Source of the DNA: Pseudomonas alcaliphila JAB1 | Lineage (GTDB): Bacteria > Pseudomonadota > Gammaproteobacteria > Pseudomonadales > Pseudomonadaceae | Reading direction: 5' to 3' | Length of the DNA: 64,000 nucleotides | Assembly (NCBI RefSeq): GCF_001941865.1 | Contig: NZ_CP016162.1 | Coordinates: forward strand, 3,533,501-3,597,500 | Shown: positions 1 to 8,773 of the stretch, in pieces | Numbering within the stretch: position 1 is the stretch's first letter | Layout of the letters: each line of letters begins with the position of its first letter | Position numbers and translations under genes: made by a program | The notes under the pieces: model-generated | The model's database searches: none | The model's input: only the letters and a program-made list of their open reading frames with translations | What the model was told of the DNA's origin: nothing

Positions 1-873
1 GCCTTCACCACCACACAGGCCGCTGACCTGGCCGAAGCCCTGAAAGGCGTGGACGCTGCTCAAGCGGCGCTGCTGACCCGTCTGGCCGAAAGCCACAACC
101 CGCTGGTCGCCACCTTCCTGGCTGAAGACGCCGCGCTGACCAGCACCCCGGAGGCCTACCTCAAGCTGCACCTGCTGTCGCATCGTCTGGTCAAGCCGCA
201 CGGCCTGAGCCTGGCCGGCATTTTCCCGCTGCTGCCCAACGTGGCCTGGACCAGTCAGGGCGCCGTCGACCTCGGCGAGTTGGCCGAACGCCAGCTGGAA
301 GCACGCCTGAAGGGCAAGCTGCTGGAAGTGTTCTCGGTGGACAAGTTCCCGAAAATGACCGACTACGTGGTGCCGGCCGGCGTGCGTATCGCCGACAGCG
401 CCCGCGTGCGCCTGGGCGCCTACATCGGCGAAGGCACCACGGTGATGCACGAAGGCTTTGTCAACTTCAACGGCGGCACCGAAGGCCCGGGCATGATCGA
501 AGGCCGCGTTTCCGCTGGCGTATTCGTCGGCAAGGGTTCCGACCTGGGCGGCGGCTGCTCGACCATGGGCACCCTGTCCGGCGGCGGCAACATCATCATC
601 AGCGTCGGTGAAGGCTGCCTGATCGGCGCCAACGCCGGCATCGGCATCCCGCTGGGCGACCGCAACACCGTCGAAGCCGGCCTGTACATCACCGCCGGCA
701 CCAAGGTGAACCTGCTCGACGAGGGCAACGCCCTGGTCAAGGTGGTCAAGGCACGCGACCTGGCTGGCCAGCCGGATCTGCTGTTCCGTCGCAACTCGCT
801 GACCGGCGCCGTGGAGTGCAAGACCCACAAGTCGGCCGTCGAGCTGAACGAAGCCCTGCACGCCCACAATTGA
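1..873 (+). CDS. dapD: Tetrahydrodipicolinate N-succinyltransferase DapD (5' end outside window)
   Basis: DapD transfers succinyl from succinyl-CoA to tetrahydrodipicolinate in the lysine/meso-diaminopimelate pathway in the cytoplasm. The frame is open from base 1 (reading AFTTTQAADLAEALKG...), so the true start lies upstream. The GTG at 49 is internal, and about 290 of the roughly 344 residues usual in Pseudomonas are present. The left-handed beta-helix of hexapeptide-type repeats is visible in the middle (ARVRLGAYIGEGTTVMHEG, GKGSDLGGGCSTMG, GCLIGANAGIGIPLGD). The C-terminus ECKTHKSAVELNEALHAHN is the Pseudomonas type. dapE lies 4.5 kb downstream, so the two pathway genes are linked but not in one operon. 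Confidence 0.96.
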   Translation, partial: AFTTTQAADLAEALKGVDAAQAALLTRLAESHNPLVATFLAEDAALTSTPEAYLKLHLLSHRLVKPHGLSLAGIFPLLPNVAWTSQGAVDLGELAERQLEARLKGKLLEVFSVDKFPKMTDYVVPAGVRIADSARVRLGAYIGEGTTVMHEGFVNFNGGTEGPGMIEGRVSAGVFVGKGSDLGGGCSTMGTLSGGGNIIISVGEGCLIGANAGIGIPLGDRNTVEAGLYITAGTKVNLLDEGNALVKVVKARDLAGQPDLLFRRNSLTGAVECKTHKSAVELNEALHAHN

Positions 874-884
874 TCGTCATACCT

Positions 885-907
885 CCCCTCTCCCTCCGGG
901 AGAGGGG
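885..907. repeat. Short perfect hairpin (REP-like) between dapD and csdA
   Basis: CCCCTCTCCC and GGGAGAGGGG form a perfect 10-bp stem with a 3-base loop. There is no T-tract on either side, so it is probably a repeat element rather than an intrinsic terminator. A related 'cccctctggggagagggt' fragment occurs near 8148-8166. Confidence 0.6.
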
Positions 908-945
908 CCGGGGGTGAGGGCAAAACCACGCGGATCTGACAAACC

Positions 946-2151
946 ATGTCACTGACCTCCCCCTGGCGTGCCGACTTCCCCGGCATTCTCGCCCTCGCAG
1001 CCGAAGGCCAGACCTACCTGGACAGCGCCGCCACCGCGCAGAAACCGCAGGCGGTGCTGGACGCCCTGCTCGGCTACCTGGCCAGCGGCGTGGCCAATGT
1101 GCATCGTGCCCAGCACCTGCCAGGTGAACGTGCCACCCGCGCCTTCGAGGCCACACGTAGCAAGGCCGCGCAGTGGCTGAATGCGGCCAGCAGCGATGAG
1201 ATCATCTTTACCCGCGGCAGCACCGAATCACTCAACCTGCTGGCCTATGGTCTGGAGCATCTGCTGCAGCCGGGCGAGCAAATCGTCATCAGCGCGCTGG
1301 AGCACCACGCCAATCTGCTGCCCTGGCAGCAACTGGCCAAGCGCCGCAATCTCGAGTTGGTGGTATTGCCGCTGGATCACACCGGCAGCATCGATCTGCA
1401 GCAAGCGGCTCGGCTGATCGGCCCGCGCACCCGCCTGCTGGCGGTGTCGCAGCTGTCCAACGTGCTTGGCCGCTGGCAACCGCTTGCCGAGCTGCTGGCC
1501 CTGGCACGTGCGCAAGGCGCATTCAGCGTGGTCGACGGCGCGCAGGGTGCGGTGCATGGTCGCCACGATCTGCAGGCGCTGGGCTGTGATTTCTACGTGT
1601 GCTCGTCACATAAGCTCTACGGCCCGGATGGCGTCGGCCTGCTGTATGGCCGCCGCGAAGCGTTGGGCAAATTGCAGCACTGGCAATTCGGCGGTGAGAT
1701 GGTGCTCGATGCCGACTACCAGAGCGCGCGCTTTCGCCCTGCTCCATTGGGTTTCGAGGCCGGCACACCAGCGATTTCAGCGGTCATAGCCCTGGGCGCA
1801 GCACTGGACTGGCTAAACGGGCTGGATCACACCGCCGTGGCACATCATGAAGCGGCCCTGCATGCCGAACTGCTGGCCGGCCTGCAAAGCCGCAACGGCG
1901 TGCGTCTGCTCGGCGAGCCGCAACTGGCGCTGGCCAGTTTCTGCGTCAACGGCGTGCATAACGCCGACCTGGCTCACCTGCTCAGCGAACAGGGCATCGC
2001 CGTGCGCGCCGGGCATCACTGCGCCATGCCACTGATGAAAAGCTTGGGTCTGAGTGGTGCGATTCGCGTCTCGCTCGGTCTGTACAACGACAGCGAGGAC
2101 CTGCGGCGATTCTTCAGCGCCCTGGATAACGCTCTGGAACTGCTGCAATGA
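946..2151 (+). CDS. csdA: Cysteine desulfurase CsdA (SufS/CsdA class)
   Basis: This is a PLP enzyme that removes sulfur from cysteine and passes it as persulfide to CsdE. The 401 residues match the usual length for the family. The PLP lysine is in SSHKLYGPDG (about K223) and the persulfide cysteine is in RAGHHCAMPL (C359), in the short-loop arrangement of group II desulfurases. TRGSTESLNLLAYGL is the typical cofactor phosphate region. csdE follows after about 100 bp. tcdA (CsdL), the known third partner of the Csd system, is encoded 2.2 kb downstream on the other strand, which supports Csd rather than Suf. SufS is the closest alternative name, but no suf genes are near. Confidence 0.92.
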   Translation: MSLTSPWRADFPGILALAAEGQTYLDSAATAQKPQAVLDALLGYLASGVANVHRAQHLPGERATRAFEATRSKAAQWLNAASSDEIIFTRGSTESLNLLAYGLEHLLQPGEQIVISALEHHANLLPWQQLAKRRNLELVVLPLDHTGSIDLQQAARLIGPRTRLLAVSQLSNVLGRWQPLAELLALARAQGAFSVVDGAQGAVHGRHDLQALGCDFYVCSSHKLYGPDGVGLLYGRREALGKLQHWQFGGEMVLDADYQSARFRPAPLGFEAGTPAISAVIALGAALDWLNGLDHTAVAHHEAALHAELLAGLQSRNGVRLLGEPQLALASFCVNGVHNADLAHLLSEQGIAVRAGHHCAMPLMKSLGLSGAIRVSLGLYNDSEDLRRFFSALDNALELLQ

Positions 2152-2171
2152 AGATCGGCCAATGGTTCGTC

Positions 2172-2233
2172 GTAGGAGCGGCTTCAGCCGCGAATATTGG
2201 CACCCGGACCATCGCGGCTGAAGCCGCTCCTAC
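2172..2233. repeat. REP-like inverted repeat
   Basis: The left arm GTAGGAGCGGCTTCAGCCGC pairs with the right arm GCGGCTGAAGCCGCTCCTAC across a short unique centre. It is the same family as many other intergenic hairpins in this window (for example 7885-7957 and 22193-22257). It separates csdA from csdE. Confidence 0.85.
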
Positions 2234-2254
2234 ATGCTACGGGAGTCTCTCGCC

Positions 2255-2662
2255 ATGAGCCTGCCACCTGCCGCCCAACAAGCCCTGGCTGCCTTCAGCG
2301 CCTGCCCAGGCTGGGAGCAGCGCGCGCGCCTGCTGATGCAATGGGGCGAACGTCTGGAGCCATTGCGCGAAACTGAACGCGTCGACGAGCACCGCGTACA
2401 TGGCTGCGAGAGCCTGGTCTGGCTGATAGCCGAACAACGCGGCGAGCACCTGCACTTTCGCGCCAGCAGCGACGCCCGCCTGCTGCGTGGCTTGCTGGCC
2501 GTGCTGCTGGCGCGTGTCGAAGGTCTGCCTCGCGCCGAGCTGGCCAGTGTCGATCTGGTCGACTGGTTCAACCAGTTGGGGCTGCAGAGACAACTGTCGC
2601 CATCACGCAGCAACGGCCTCAATGCCGTGCTGCAGCGTATGCGCGAGCTGGCTGGGTCCTGA
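2255..2662 (+). CDS. csdE: Sulfur acceptor CsdE (SufE family)
   Basis: CsdE accepts persulfide sulfur from CsdA and stimulates its activity. The 135-residue protein carries the SufE-type motif HGCESLVWL, with acceptor cysteine C51, followed by the typical LLRGLLAVLLARVEG helix. An in-frame ATG exists at 2234, but a GGGAG ribosome binding site at about 2241-2245 lies inside that extension and serves the ATG at 2255. That start also matches the family N-terminus MSLPPAAQQAL. CsdE in turn contacts TcdA (CsdL), whose gene is close by. Confidence 0.9.
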   Translation: MSLPPAAQQALAAFSACPGWEQRARLLMQWGERLEPLRETERVDEHRVHGCESLVWLIAEQRGEHLHFRASSDARLLRGLLAVLLARVEGLPRAELASVDLVDWFNQLGLQRQLSPSRSNGLNAVLQRMRELAGS

Positions 2663-2883
2663 AATACCGGGTCACCGTGGGTTAGGCGCCTGCTGCCGAT
2701 AGTGATCAAGCCGCAAGACATGCTGCGACGTAATCCACCAATTGGTACAACGCAGGGACGTCGCCTGGTGGGTTACGCGGCGCACAACGATGGCGGTGTC
2801 TGATAGTGTGACGTTTAGCGCCGCTAACCCACCCTTGTATCTCGACCACAGACGTTCTTCACCATTTCGACATGGTCACGTCA

Positions 2884-3354
2884 CTAGTCGCTCTTGCCCC
2901 GCTCACGCAACGTCAGCCCCCGCAGAAAATTGCGCAGGATCTGATCGCCGCACTCGCGAAAGTGCTTGTGACCCGGCGCGCGGAACAGGGCGCCGAGCTC
3001 GGCCTTGGTCATCGGCAGGTCGACCGCTTGCAGAAGCGCCTGGATATCGTCGTCGCGCAGCTCGAAGGCCACGCGCAGCTTCTTCAGGATCAGGTTGTTA
3101 CTCAGGCGCTTTTCCACCGGCAGGCGCGGCCGGCTATCGTCCTTGCCGCGCTTGTAAAACACCAGACCTTCGAGCACGTGAGCCAGCAGCACATCGCTGC
3201 AGGAACGATACCCGGGCTCGTCCTCACGCAGCAGACAGGCCGAGATCAGGCCCGGTTCGACGGGATAATCCGCCAACCGGCATAGCTCTTCCAGCTTGCC
3301 ATCGCTGACATCCAGCAAATAGCGCAAGCTGCGCAGTACATCGTTATTGAGCAT
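2884..3354 (-). CDS. DUF1456 (YehS-like) protein
   Basis: This is a 156-residue cytoplasmic protein of unknown function, recognised as DUF1456/YehS by two repeated modules of about 70 residues. The first is LNNDVLRSLRYLLDVSDGKLEEL and the second LSNNLILKKLRVAFELRDDDI. Each opens with an N-x-(V/I)-L-(R/K) helix and ends in an aromatic or basic 'L..FLRGL' type segment. The ATG at 3354 has a weak AAGAG ribosome binding site. It is convergent with csdE and followed on the same strand by the periplasmic binding protein. No function is proposed. Confidence 0.8.
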   Translation of the reverse strand: MLNNDVLRSLRYLLDVSDGKLEELCRLADYPVEPGLISACLLREDEPGYRSCSDVLLAHVLEGLVFYKRGKDDSRPRLPVEKRLSNNLILKKLRVAFELRDDDIQALLQAVDLPMTKAELGALFRAPGHKHFRECGDQILRNFLRGLTLRERGKSD

Positions 3355-3393
3355 GCAGAAAACTCTTGGAGGAAGGAGGTAGGCAGATGCGGT

Positions 3394-4236
3394 TCAGTCC
3401 CGCACAGCCTGGGCCGAGGTGCTGGGTTTCCAGTCATCGGCGTTACCGGAATTAAGCGCCTGCTGAAGACGCTGCAGGTCACCACGCTGGGCAAAGTCAC
3501 GCAGCCTGGCATTGAACACGCGCAACAGCTTGACGCTCTCAGGATCACCCTTGCGAAACAGCAAGCGCAGCGGCTCGGTATTCAACTGCCGCGGATGATG
3601 CACGATTTTACCGCCATCTTCCGGAAACAAACGATTCAACATGGCATAACCGACAGCGCGGTCCTGTGGATGCAGGTCGATACGCCCCAACTCCAGAAGA
3701 CGAAAGCTGGTGTCCTCCTTGCCATTCTGCTCGACGCTCAGGCGGCCGGCCTGCAACGCCTCGTCGAACGCAGGGCCGTAGGAGTAACCCAGCGTCGTGC
3801 CGATGTGATACTTCAGCAAGTCCTCGACCGAGGTCCAGTCGAACGTCTGATCGCGACGATGGAACAGAACGATCTCCCCGCGCACCAGCGGGTCGCTACA
3901 AATGCCGTAATTGAGCCGACTGGGGCTGCAGCTATAGGGCATGATCGCGTGCAACTGCCCCTGCTGCAGCATCAGTACGTTGCGGTCCCAGGGATGGAAG
4001 ATGAATTCGACCTGGTAACCCGCTTCAGCGAACACTGCGCTGATCAGTCGCGCCAGAGCGCCACCATCACTGCGCTCTTGGTCGACGTAAGGCGCCCAGT
4101 CACCGGTGCCGATACGCAGCTTCTGCGGCTCGGCCTGAACGGGCCCAAGGGCTACCAGCAAAACAGGTAGCGTCAGGGAGGCGAGCATCCGTGCCCAGCG
4201 TCTTCTCAGCGAGACGCAAAAAAACAGGTACGACAC
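3394..4236 (-). CDS. Periplasmic amino-acid-type solute-binding protein (SBP_bac_3-like)
   Basis: This is a 280-residue exported protein. Residues 10-36 form a signal peptide (basic RRRWAR, hydrophobic MLASLTLPVLLVALG, cleavage near VQA-EP). The mature part starts KLRIGTGDWAPYVD and has the two-lobed family 3 binding-protein fold (GGALARLISAVFAEAGYQVEF; LLKYHIGTTLGYSYGP). The start is GTG at 4236 with a good AGAGGTG site just upstream. No permease or ATPase genes flank it, so it may be an orphan receptor or sensor-type protein, as is common for this group in Pseudomonas. The ligand is unknown. Confidence 0.82.
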   Translation of the reverse strand: MSYLFFCVSLRRRWARMLASLTLPVLLVALGPVQAEPQKLRIGTGDWAPYVDQERSDGGALARLISAVFAEAGYQVEFIFHPWDRNVLMLQQGQLHAIMPYSCSPSRLNYGICSDPLVRGEIVLFHRRDQTFDWTSVEDLLKYHIGTTLGYSYGPAFDEALQAGRLSVEQNGKEDTSFRLLELGRIDLHPQDRAVGYAMLNRLFPEDGGKIVHHPRQLNTEPLRLLFRKGDPESVKLLRVFNARLRDFAQRGDLQRLQQALNSGNADDWKPSTSAQAVRD

Positions 4237-4336
4237 AAATCACCTCTGATACGGATCATGTTCGACGTCTCCCTGTCGGCTACTGCAACCTCTCCCTTCG
4301 CCCAGCATAGTCAAACGCACCGCGCACGGGCGTTTC

Positions 4337-5146
4337 TCAGGTTTTCGATTGGCGCTCTGCCGGACGACGGGCGCCAGCCACCAGTTTGTCTACCAGCTTG
4401 GCCGCAGCGGCCATGCCGAAGCTGGCGGTGACCATCATCACCGCGCCGAAACCGCCCGCGCAGTCGAGCTTCACCCCTTCACCAACAAAGCCCTTGGCCT
4501 GACAGACCGTGCCATCCGGCTTGGGATAACGCAGTTGCTCGGTGGAGAACACGCAAGGGACGCTGTAGGTGCGGCCCGGCGTACGCGAGAAGCCATAATC
4601 GCGGCGCAACAGGCTGCGCACCTTGGCCGCCAGCGGGTCGTTGAAGGTCTTGTTCAGGTCGGTGACCTGAATCTGCGTCGGGTCGACCTGCCCGCCCGCG
4701 CCGCCGGTGGTGACGATCTGAATCTTGCGCCGCTTGCACCAGGCGATCAGAGCCGCCTTGGCCGGCACGCTGTCGATGCAGTCGATCACACCGTCGAGCT
4801 GCTCGGTGATGTACTCGGCCATGGTCTCACGGGTAACGAAATCCGCCACCGCATGCACCACGCAGGCCGGGTTGATGGCGCGGATGCGCGCGGCCATCTC
4901 ATCGACCTTGGCCTTGCCCACCGCGCCTTCGACGGCGTGCACCTGGCGATTGGTGTTGGTGATGCAAACATCGTCCAGGTCGAACAGGGAAATCTCGCCG
5001 ACACCCGAGCGCGCCAGCGCCTCGGCCGCCCAGGAACCGACGCCGCCGATGCCGACTACCGCCACGTGCGCCGCTGCCAGTCGTTGATAGCCCTCCTGGC
5101 CGTATAGCCGGGCTATGCCGCCGAATCGCTGATCGTCAGTACCCAT
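4337..5146 (-). CDS. tcdA: tRNA threonylcarbamoyladenosine dehydratase TcdA (CsdL)
   Basis: TcdA is an E1-like (ThiF/MoeB fold) ATP-dependent enzyme that cyclises t6A37 of tRNA to ct6A. The 269-residue protein has the nucleotide-binding [21 protein letters not shown] motif near residue 28 and the acidic [14 protein letters not shown] motif. It lacks the CxxC zinc pairs of MoeB/ThiF, as TcdA does. The ATG at 5146 is preferred over the GTG at 5149 because of the purine-rich GGGGGTGTG immediately upstream. Linkage to csdA/csdE fits the known Csd sulfur-transfer partnership. Confidence 0.92.
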   Translation of the reverse strand: MGTDDQRFGGIARLYGQEGYQRLAAAHVAVVGIGGVGSWAAEALARSGVGEISLFDLDDVCITNTNRQVHAVEGAVGKAKVDEMAARIRAINPACVVHAVADFVTRETMAEYITEQLDGVIDCIDSVPAKAALIAWCKRRKIQIVTTGGAGGQVDPTQIQVTDLNKTFNDPLAAKVRSLLRRDYGFSRTPGRTYSVPCVFSTEQLRYPKPDGTVCQAKGFVGEGVKLDCAGGFGAVMMVTASFGMAAAAKLVDKLVAGARRPAERQSKT

Positions 5147-5270
5147 CACACCCCCTGCAAGAAGGCGCGCATTATAGAGATAGCACCCTGCCCACCCAAG
5201 CCTGTCGAACAGGTCAGCCGTCGGCCCGTCGTATCGAGCTGCATTTACCGCGAATGCGCCGTGCGGCCCT

Positions 5271-5314
5271 CCCTCATCCGGCGCTTCGCGCCACCTTCTC
5301 CCAGAGGGAGAAGG
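5271..5314. repeat. Intergenic repeat 'ccctcatccggcgc...gggagaagg' copy 1
   Basis: This copy begins ccctcatccggcgcttcgcg and carries the hairpin CTTCTCCC-AGA-GGGAGAAG. A second copy with few differences lies at 6574-6617, so dapE is bracketed by the pair. It looks like a dispersed non-coding element. Confidence 0.75.
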
Positions 5315-5392
5315 GCATCAAGGATGGCGTCGCTGCGCGACTTTCACGGTAATATGGCCAGCCTTCACGCTAGCCGCCGTACCGGAGCCGCA

Positions 5393-6535
5393 ATGACCGC
5401 CACCCTCACCCCGACCCTGGAACTCGCCTTCGACCTGATCCGCCGCCCGTCCGTGACCCCGGTCGACGAAGGTTGCCAGGAGCTGATGATGCGCCGTCTG
5501 GCCGCGTGCGGCTTCGAGGTTGAGCGCATGCGCATCGAAGAGGTGGAGAACTTCTGGGCCAAACGCGGTGGCGACGGCCCGGTGCTGTGTTTCGCCGGCC
5601 ACACCGATGTGGTGCCCACTGGCCCGCTGGACGCCTGGCAGTACCAGCCGTTCGACGTGCGCGTCGATGAAGACGGCATGCTCTGCGGCCGAGGCGCAGC
5701 GGACATGAAAGGCAGCCTGGCGAGCATGATCATCGCGGTGGAGCGCTTCGTCGCCGACTACCCGAACCACAAGGGCGCCATCACCTTCCTGATCACCAGC
5801 GACGAGGAAGGCCCGGCTCAGCATGGCACCAAGGCAGTGGTCGAGCGCCTGCGCGAGCGTAACGAGCGCCTGGACTGGTGCATCGTCGGCGAACCGTCGA
5901 GCACCACCCTGCTCGGTGACGTGGTGAAGAACGGCCGTCGTGGCTCCCTCGGTTGCACCCTCAGCGTGTACGGCAAGCAGGGCCACGTCGCCTACCCGCA
6001 CCTGGCGAAGAATCCGATTCACCTGGCTGCCCCAGCGCTGGCCGAACTGGCCGCCGAGCACTGGGATCATGGCAACGACTACTTCCCGCCGACCAGCTTC
6101 CAGGTGTCCAATCTCAACTCCGGCACTGGCGCGACCAACGTCATCCCCGGCGAACTGAAGGCGGTGTTCAACTTCCGCTTCTCCACCGAATCCACCGTCG
6201 AAGAGCTGCAGCAACGCGTCACCACCATTCTCGACAAGCACGGTCTGGACTACCACCTTGAGTGGGCGCTGTCCGGCCTACCCTTCCTCACTCAGCCGGG
6301 CGAATTGCTCGACGCCGTGGCCGCCAGCATCAAGAACGTCACCGGCCGCGACACCACGCCGTCCACCAGCGGCGGCACCTCCGACGGCCGCTTCATCGCC
6401 ACCCTGGGTACCCAGGTGGTCGAACTCGGCCCGGTCAACGCCACCATCCACCAGATCAACGAGCGCGTACTGGCCAGCGATCTGGACCTGCTCACCGAAG
6501 TCTATTACCAGACGATGGTGAAATTGCTGGCATGA
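5393..6535 (+). CDS. dapE: Succinyl-diaminopimelate desuccinylase DapE
   Basis: DapE is the zinc metallopeptidase of the M20 family that hydrolyses N-succinyl-LL-diaminopimelate in lysine and cell-wall synthesis. It has 380 residues. Metal and catalytic motifs are [12 protein letters not shown] (His, general region of residue 69), [10 protein letters not shown] (bridging Asp), TSDEEGPA (catalytic and metal Glu), IVGEPSS and a C-terminal [14 protein letters not shown] (metal His). The frame is open to 5261, but the ATG at 5393 has a GGAG site and matches the family N-terminus ([20 protein letters not shown]). The upstream part is repeat DNA. Confidence 0.95.
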   Translation: MTATLTPTLELAFDLIRRPSVTPVDEGCQELMMRRLAACGFEVERMRIEEVENFWAKRGGDGPVLCFAGHTDVVPTGPLDAWQYQPFDVRVDEDGMLCGRGAADMKGSLASMIIAVERFVADYPNHKGAITFLITSDEEGPAQHGTKAVVERLRERNERLDWCIVGEPSSTTLLGDVVKNGRRGSLGCTLSVYGKQGHVAYPHLAKNPIHLAAPALAELAAEHWDHGNDYFPPTSFQVSNLNSGTGATNVIPGELKAVFNFRFSTESTVEELQQRVTTILDKHGLDYHLEWALSGLPFLTQPGELLDAVAASIKNVTGRDTTPSTSGGTSDGRFIATLGTQVVELGPVNATIHQINERVLASDLDLLTEVYYQTMVKLLA

Positions 6536-6573
6536 TGGGCGAAGCAAATCCGATGTCAGTAATCCGCCCATTG

Positions 6574-6617
6574 CCCTCATCCGCCGCTGCGCGCCACCTT
6601 CTCCCAGAGGGAGAAGG
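6574..6617. repeat. Intergenic repeat 'ccctcatccgccgc...gggagaagg' copy 2
   Basis: Second copy of the element seen at 5271-5314. It lies between dapE and rlmA and carries the same CTTCTCCC/GGGAGAAG hairpin. Confidence 0.75.
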
Positions 6618-6647
6618 ATTCAGGGAGAACGTCGCTACGCGACGTGC

Positions 6648-7478
6648 ATGCCAATGCTGATCTGTCCCATCTGCCAAGCGCCGCTGATGCCCAGCGGCAA
6701 CGGCCTGGCCTGCGAAAACCGGCACAGCTTCGACCGCGCGCGCCAGGGGTACTTCAACCTCCTGCCGGTGCAACACAAAAACAGCCGCGCCCCCGGCGAC
6801 AACGCCGCCATGGTCGAGGCCCGCCGGCGTTTTCTCGAGGGTGGCCACTACGCACCGCTGGCCGCACGCCTGGCCGCACTGGCTGCCGAGTACAAGCCGG
6901 CGCGCTGGCTGGATATCGGTTGTGGCGAGGGTTACTACACCGAACAGATCGCCCGTGACCTGCCCCATGCCGACGGCTATGCCCTGGATATCTCCCGCGA
7001 GGCGGTGAAACGCGCGTGCAAACGTGCTCCGCAGCTGAGCTGGCTGGTGGCGAGCATGGCCCGTGTGCCCTTGGCCGATGCCAGTTGCGACCTACTGGCC
7101 AGCGTCTTCAGCCCGCTCGACTGGAGCGAAGCCAAGCGCCTGCTGGCACCCGGCGGCGGCTTGCTGCGCATGGGCCCGATCCGTGGCCACCTGATGGAAT
7201 TACGGCAGAAGCTGTACGACGAAGTACGCGACTACGACGACGAGAAGCACCTGGCGCTGATTCCGCCCGGCATGCACCTGGCCCACAGCGAAACCCTGGA
7301 GTTTACGCTGCACCTGCGCGATGCCCAGGCGCGCGCCGATCTGCTGGCCATGACCCCACACGGCTGGCGCGCCAGCGCCGAGCGTCGCGAAGCGGTGATC
7401 GCCGAGCCCTTCGATGTCACCGTTTCAATCCGCTACGATTGGATCGTCAAAACCCAGAGCCCACGCTCTCAGGACTGA
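6648..7478 (+). CDS. rlmA: 23S rRNA (guanine-N1-)-methyltransferase RlmA
   Basis: RlmA methylates N1 of G745 in helix 35 of 23S rRNA. The 276-residue protein has an N-terminal zinc-binding module (C6-P-I-C9 ... C22-x3-H26) followed by the signature QGYFNLLPVQHKNSRAPGD, diagnostic for RlmA/RrmA. The Rossmann SAM-binding motif is WLDIGCGEGYYTE, near residue 88. There are possible starts at 6648 and 6654 and neither has a clear ribosome binding site; the longer is given. The hypothetical gene behind it starts 5 bp after the stop, so the two are probably cotranscribed. Confidence 0.93.
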   Translation: MPMLICPICQAPLMPSGNGLACENRHSFDRARQGYFNLLPVQHKNSRAPGDNAAMVEARRRFLEGGHYAPLAARLAALAAEYKPARWLDIGCGEGYYTEQIARDLPHADGYALDISREAVKRACKRAPQLSWLVASMARVPLADASCDLLASVFSPLDWSEAKRLLAPGGGLLRMGPIRGHLMELRQKLYDEVRDYDDEKHLALIPPGMHLAHSETLEFTLHLRDAQARADLLAMTPHGWRASAERREAVIAEPFDVTVSIRYDWIVKTQSPRSQD

Positions 7479-7483
7479 AAGCC

Positions 7484-7858
7484 ATGCGCCAACCCGATAT
7501 CGAGATCTACCTGAAAGACGCCGAACGCGACGCCGTGGCGCAATGGCTGGGCGAAGCTCTCGGCCCATGCAGCGACTGGCAGCAAAAGGGCCAGACCTTC
7601 AAGTGCAAGGCCGGTGACGTACCGGTGACCTGGCTGCCGAAAGCCGTGGGTAAATGGCACAGCCTGTACCTGGAAAGCGATGCCACCCCCTGGGACGACG
7701 ACCTGGCCTGCGCCCGCGCCGCCCATGCCGCGCTCGGCGTGCAGGTGCGCTGCGCCCCGGGCACCTGGGTGGAAGACGAGAGCGATGAAGAAGCCGACCG
7801 CTGGATCAAGGTCGATGCCGATGGCGAAACCGAGATCGTCTGGCGTACTGATCAATAG
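7484..7858 (+). CDS. Conserved hypothetical protein downstream of rlmA
   Basis: A 124-residue, acidic, soluble protein (MRQPDIEIYLKDAERDAV...; C-terminal EDESDEEADRWIKVDADGE). I recognise no domain. A similar small gene follows rlmA in other pseudomonads as I recall it, suggesting a conserved operon partner. The ATG lies 5 bp after the rlmA stop with only a weak purine stretch, consistent with translational coupling. The composition (strand-rich, Trp-rich centre) suggests a small alpha/beta fold. Function unknown. Confidence 0.8.
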   Translation: MRQPDIEIYLKDAERDAVAQWLGEALGPCSDWQQKGQTFKCKAGDVPVTWLPKAVGKWHSLYLESDATPWDDDLACARAAHAALGVQVRCAPGTWVEDESDEEADRWIKVDADGETEIVWRTDQ

Positions 7859-8334
7859 CGGCCGCTTCGCGCAGCACCCAATCTGTAGGAGCGGCGCCTC
7901 GCCGCGAATCTGGGCGGCACCGCCTGACAAAGCTTCGCCCCGGGGCGGGGCTCCTACGCAAAGCTGCGTGGGGTCACTATCTTCGCCCGTAGCCCGGATG
8001 AAATCCGGGGATTAGCGCATTTCCCGGATTTCATCCGGGCTACAGTGTTCTTCACCTTCGCGGCCCGAACAGACCACAAAGAACAAGGCCCGTCATCGAC
8101 AGTAACGCTGTGCACTTAAGCGACGGTCGGACGCGTTCAGTCCCCTCGCCCCTCTGGGGAGAGGGTTAGGGTGGGCCGCGTTCGGAGAGGGGTGGCCGGC
8201 AGACTTGCGGTGATTTCAGCCCTCTCCCCCAGCCCGCCACGTCTTTCGGCGGGTTTCACCCGCCCTACGAAATACAGCGCCCACAAACAACAAGGCCCGT
8301 CATCGACGGGCCTTGTTGTATTTCGAGCTGGAGC
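7859..8334. repeat. Non-coding stretch with stacked repeats before the csp terminator
   Basis: No gene is seen here. It holds a REP-like hairpin (7885-7957, gtaggagc...gctcctac), a second palindrome (7989-8043, gtagcccggatgaaatccgg...ccggatttcatccgggctac), a 'ctcgcccctctggggagagg' fragment near 8147-8166, and the csp terminator. The sequence ccacaaagaacaaggcccgt...catcgac at 8074-8100 is a near copy of 8281-8307, the left half of that terminator. The 180 bases between look like an insertion. Confidence 0.7.
8290..8316 (-). terminator. Intrinsic terminator of the cold-shock gene
   Basis: A perfect stem ACAAGGCCCGTC/GACGGGCCTTGT with a short loop lies 19 bp past the csp stop, followed on the minus strand by a moderately T-rich TTGTTTGTGG. 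Confidence 0.75.
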
Positions 8335-8544
8335 TCAGACCGCGGAGACGTCTTCCGCCTGCAGGCCTTTCTGGCCCTGGGTCACGCCGAACTCGACCTT
8401 CTGGCCTTCGACCAGAGTGCGGTGGCCGTCACCACGAATGGCGCGGTAGTGAACGAATACGTCCGGGCCGCTTTCGCGCTGAATGAACCCGTAACCCTTG
8501 GAATCATTGAACCATTTGACGGTTCCCGTCTCACGATCTGCCAT
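8335..8544 (-). CDS. Cold-shock domain protein (CspA/CspD family)
   Basis: A 69-residue single-stranded nucleic-acid-binding protein with the full cold-shock OB fold. RNP1 is KGYGFIQ (residues 16-22), RNP2 is VFVHY (29-33, Tyr in place of the common Phe), and the N-terminal TGTVKWFND is present. It probably acts as an RNA chaperone. The reading frame is open further upstream, but ATG 8544 has a GGAG site and gives the family length. The AT-rich 8545-8773 upstream stretch would hold the promoter and long 5' leader typical of csp genes. Synteny (dapE-rlmA-hypothetical-csp) supports the call. Confidence 0.93.
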   Translation of the reverse strand: MADRETGTVKWFNDSKGYGFIQRESGPDVFVHYRAIRGDGHRTLVEGQKVEFGVTQGQKGLQAEDVSAV

Positions 8545-8773
8545 TACCAACTTCTCCAAACTCGCTATGTTTTTATTGTCCCGAAGGCGCTTTGACGGCT
8601 CGGTAAAAACGTTCTTCTCAGCGTTCGCCACCCCCGGCAATCGAGCATGGAGCAGGTCAAGCGATTCGCGTTCTTGCTGCAGCCGAAGGCCGAGTATAAA
8701 GCATGGATTGTGACTGAAAAGCACTTTTTCAAAACCGCCACGAACCCAGAAGATATGCGGGTTACAGCTTGTT

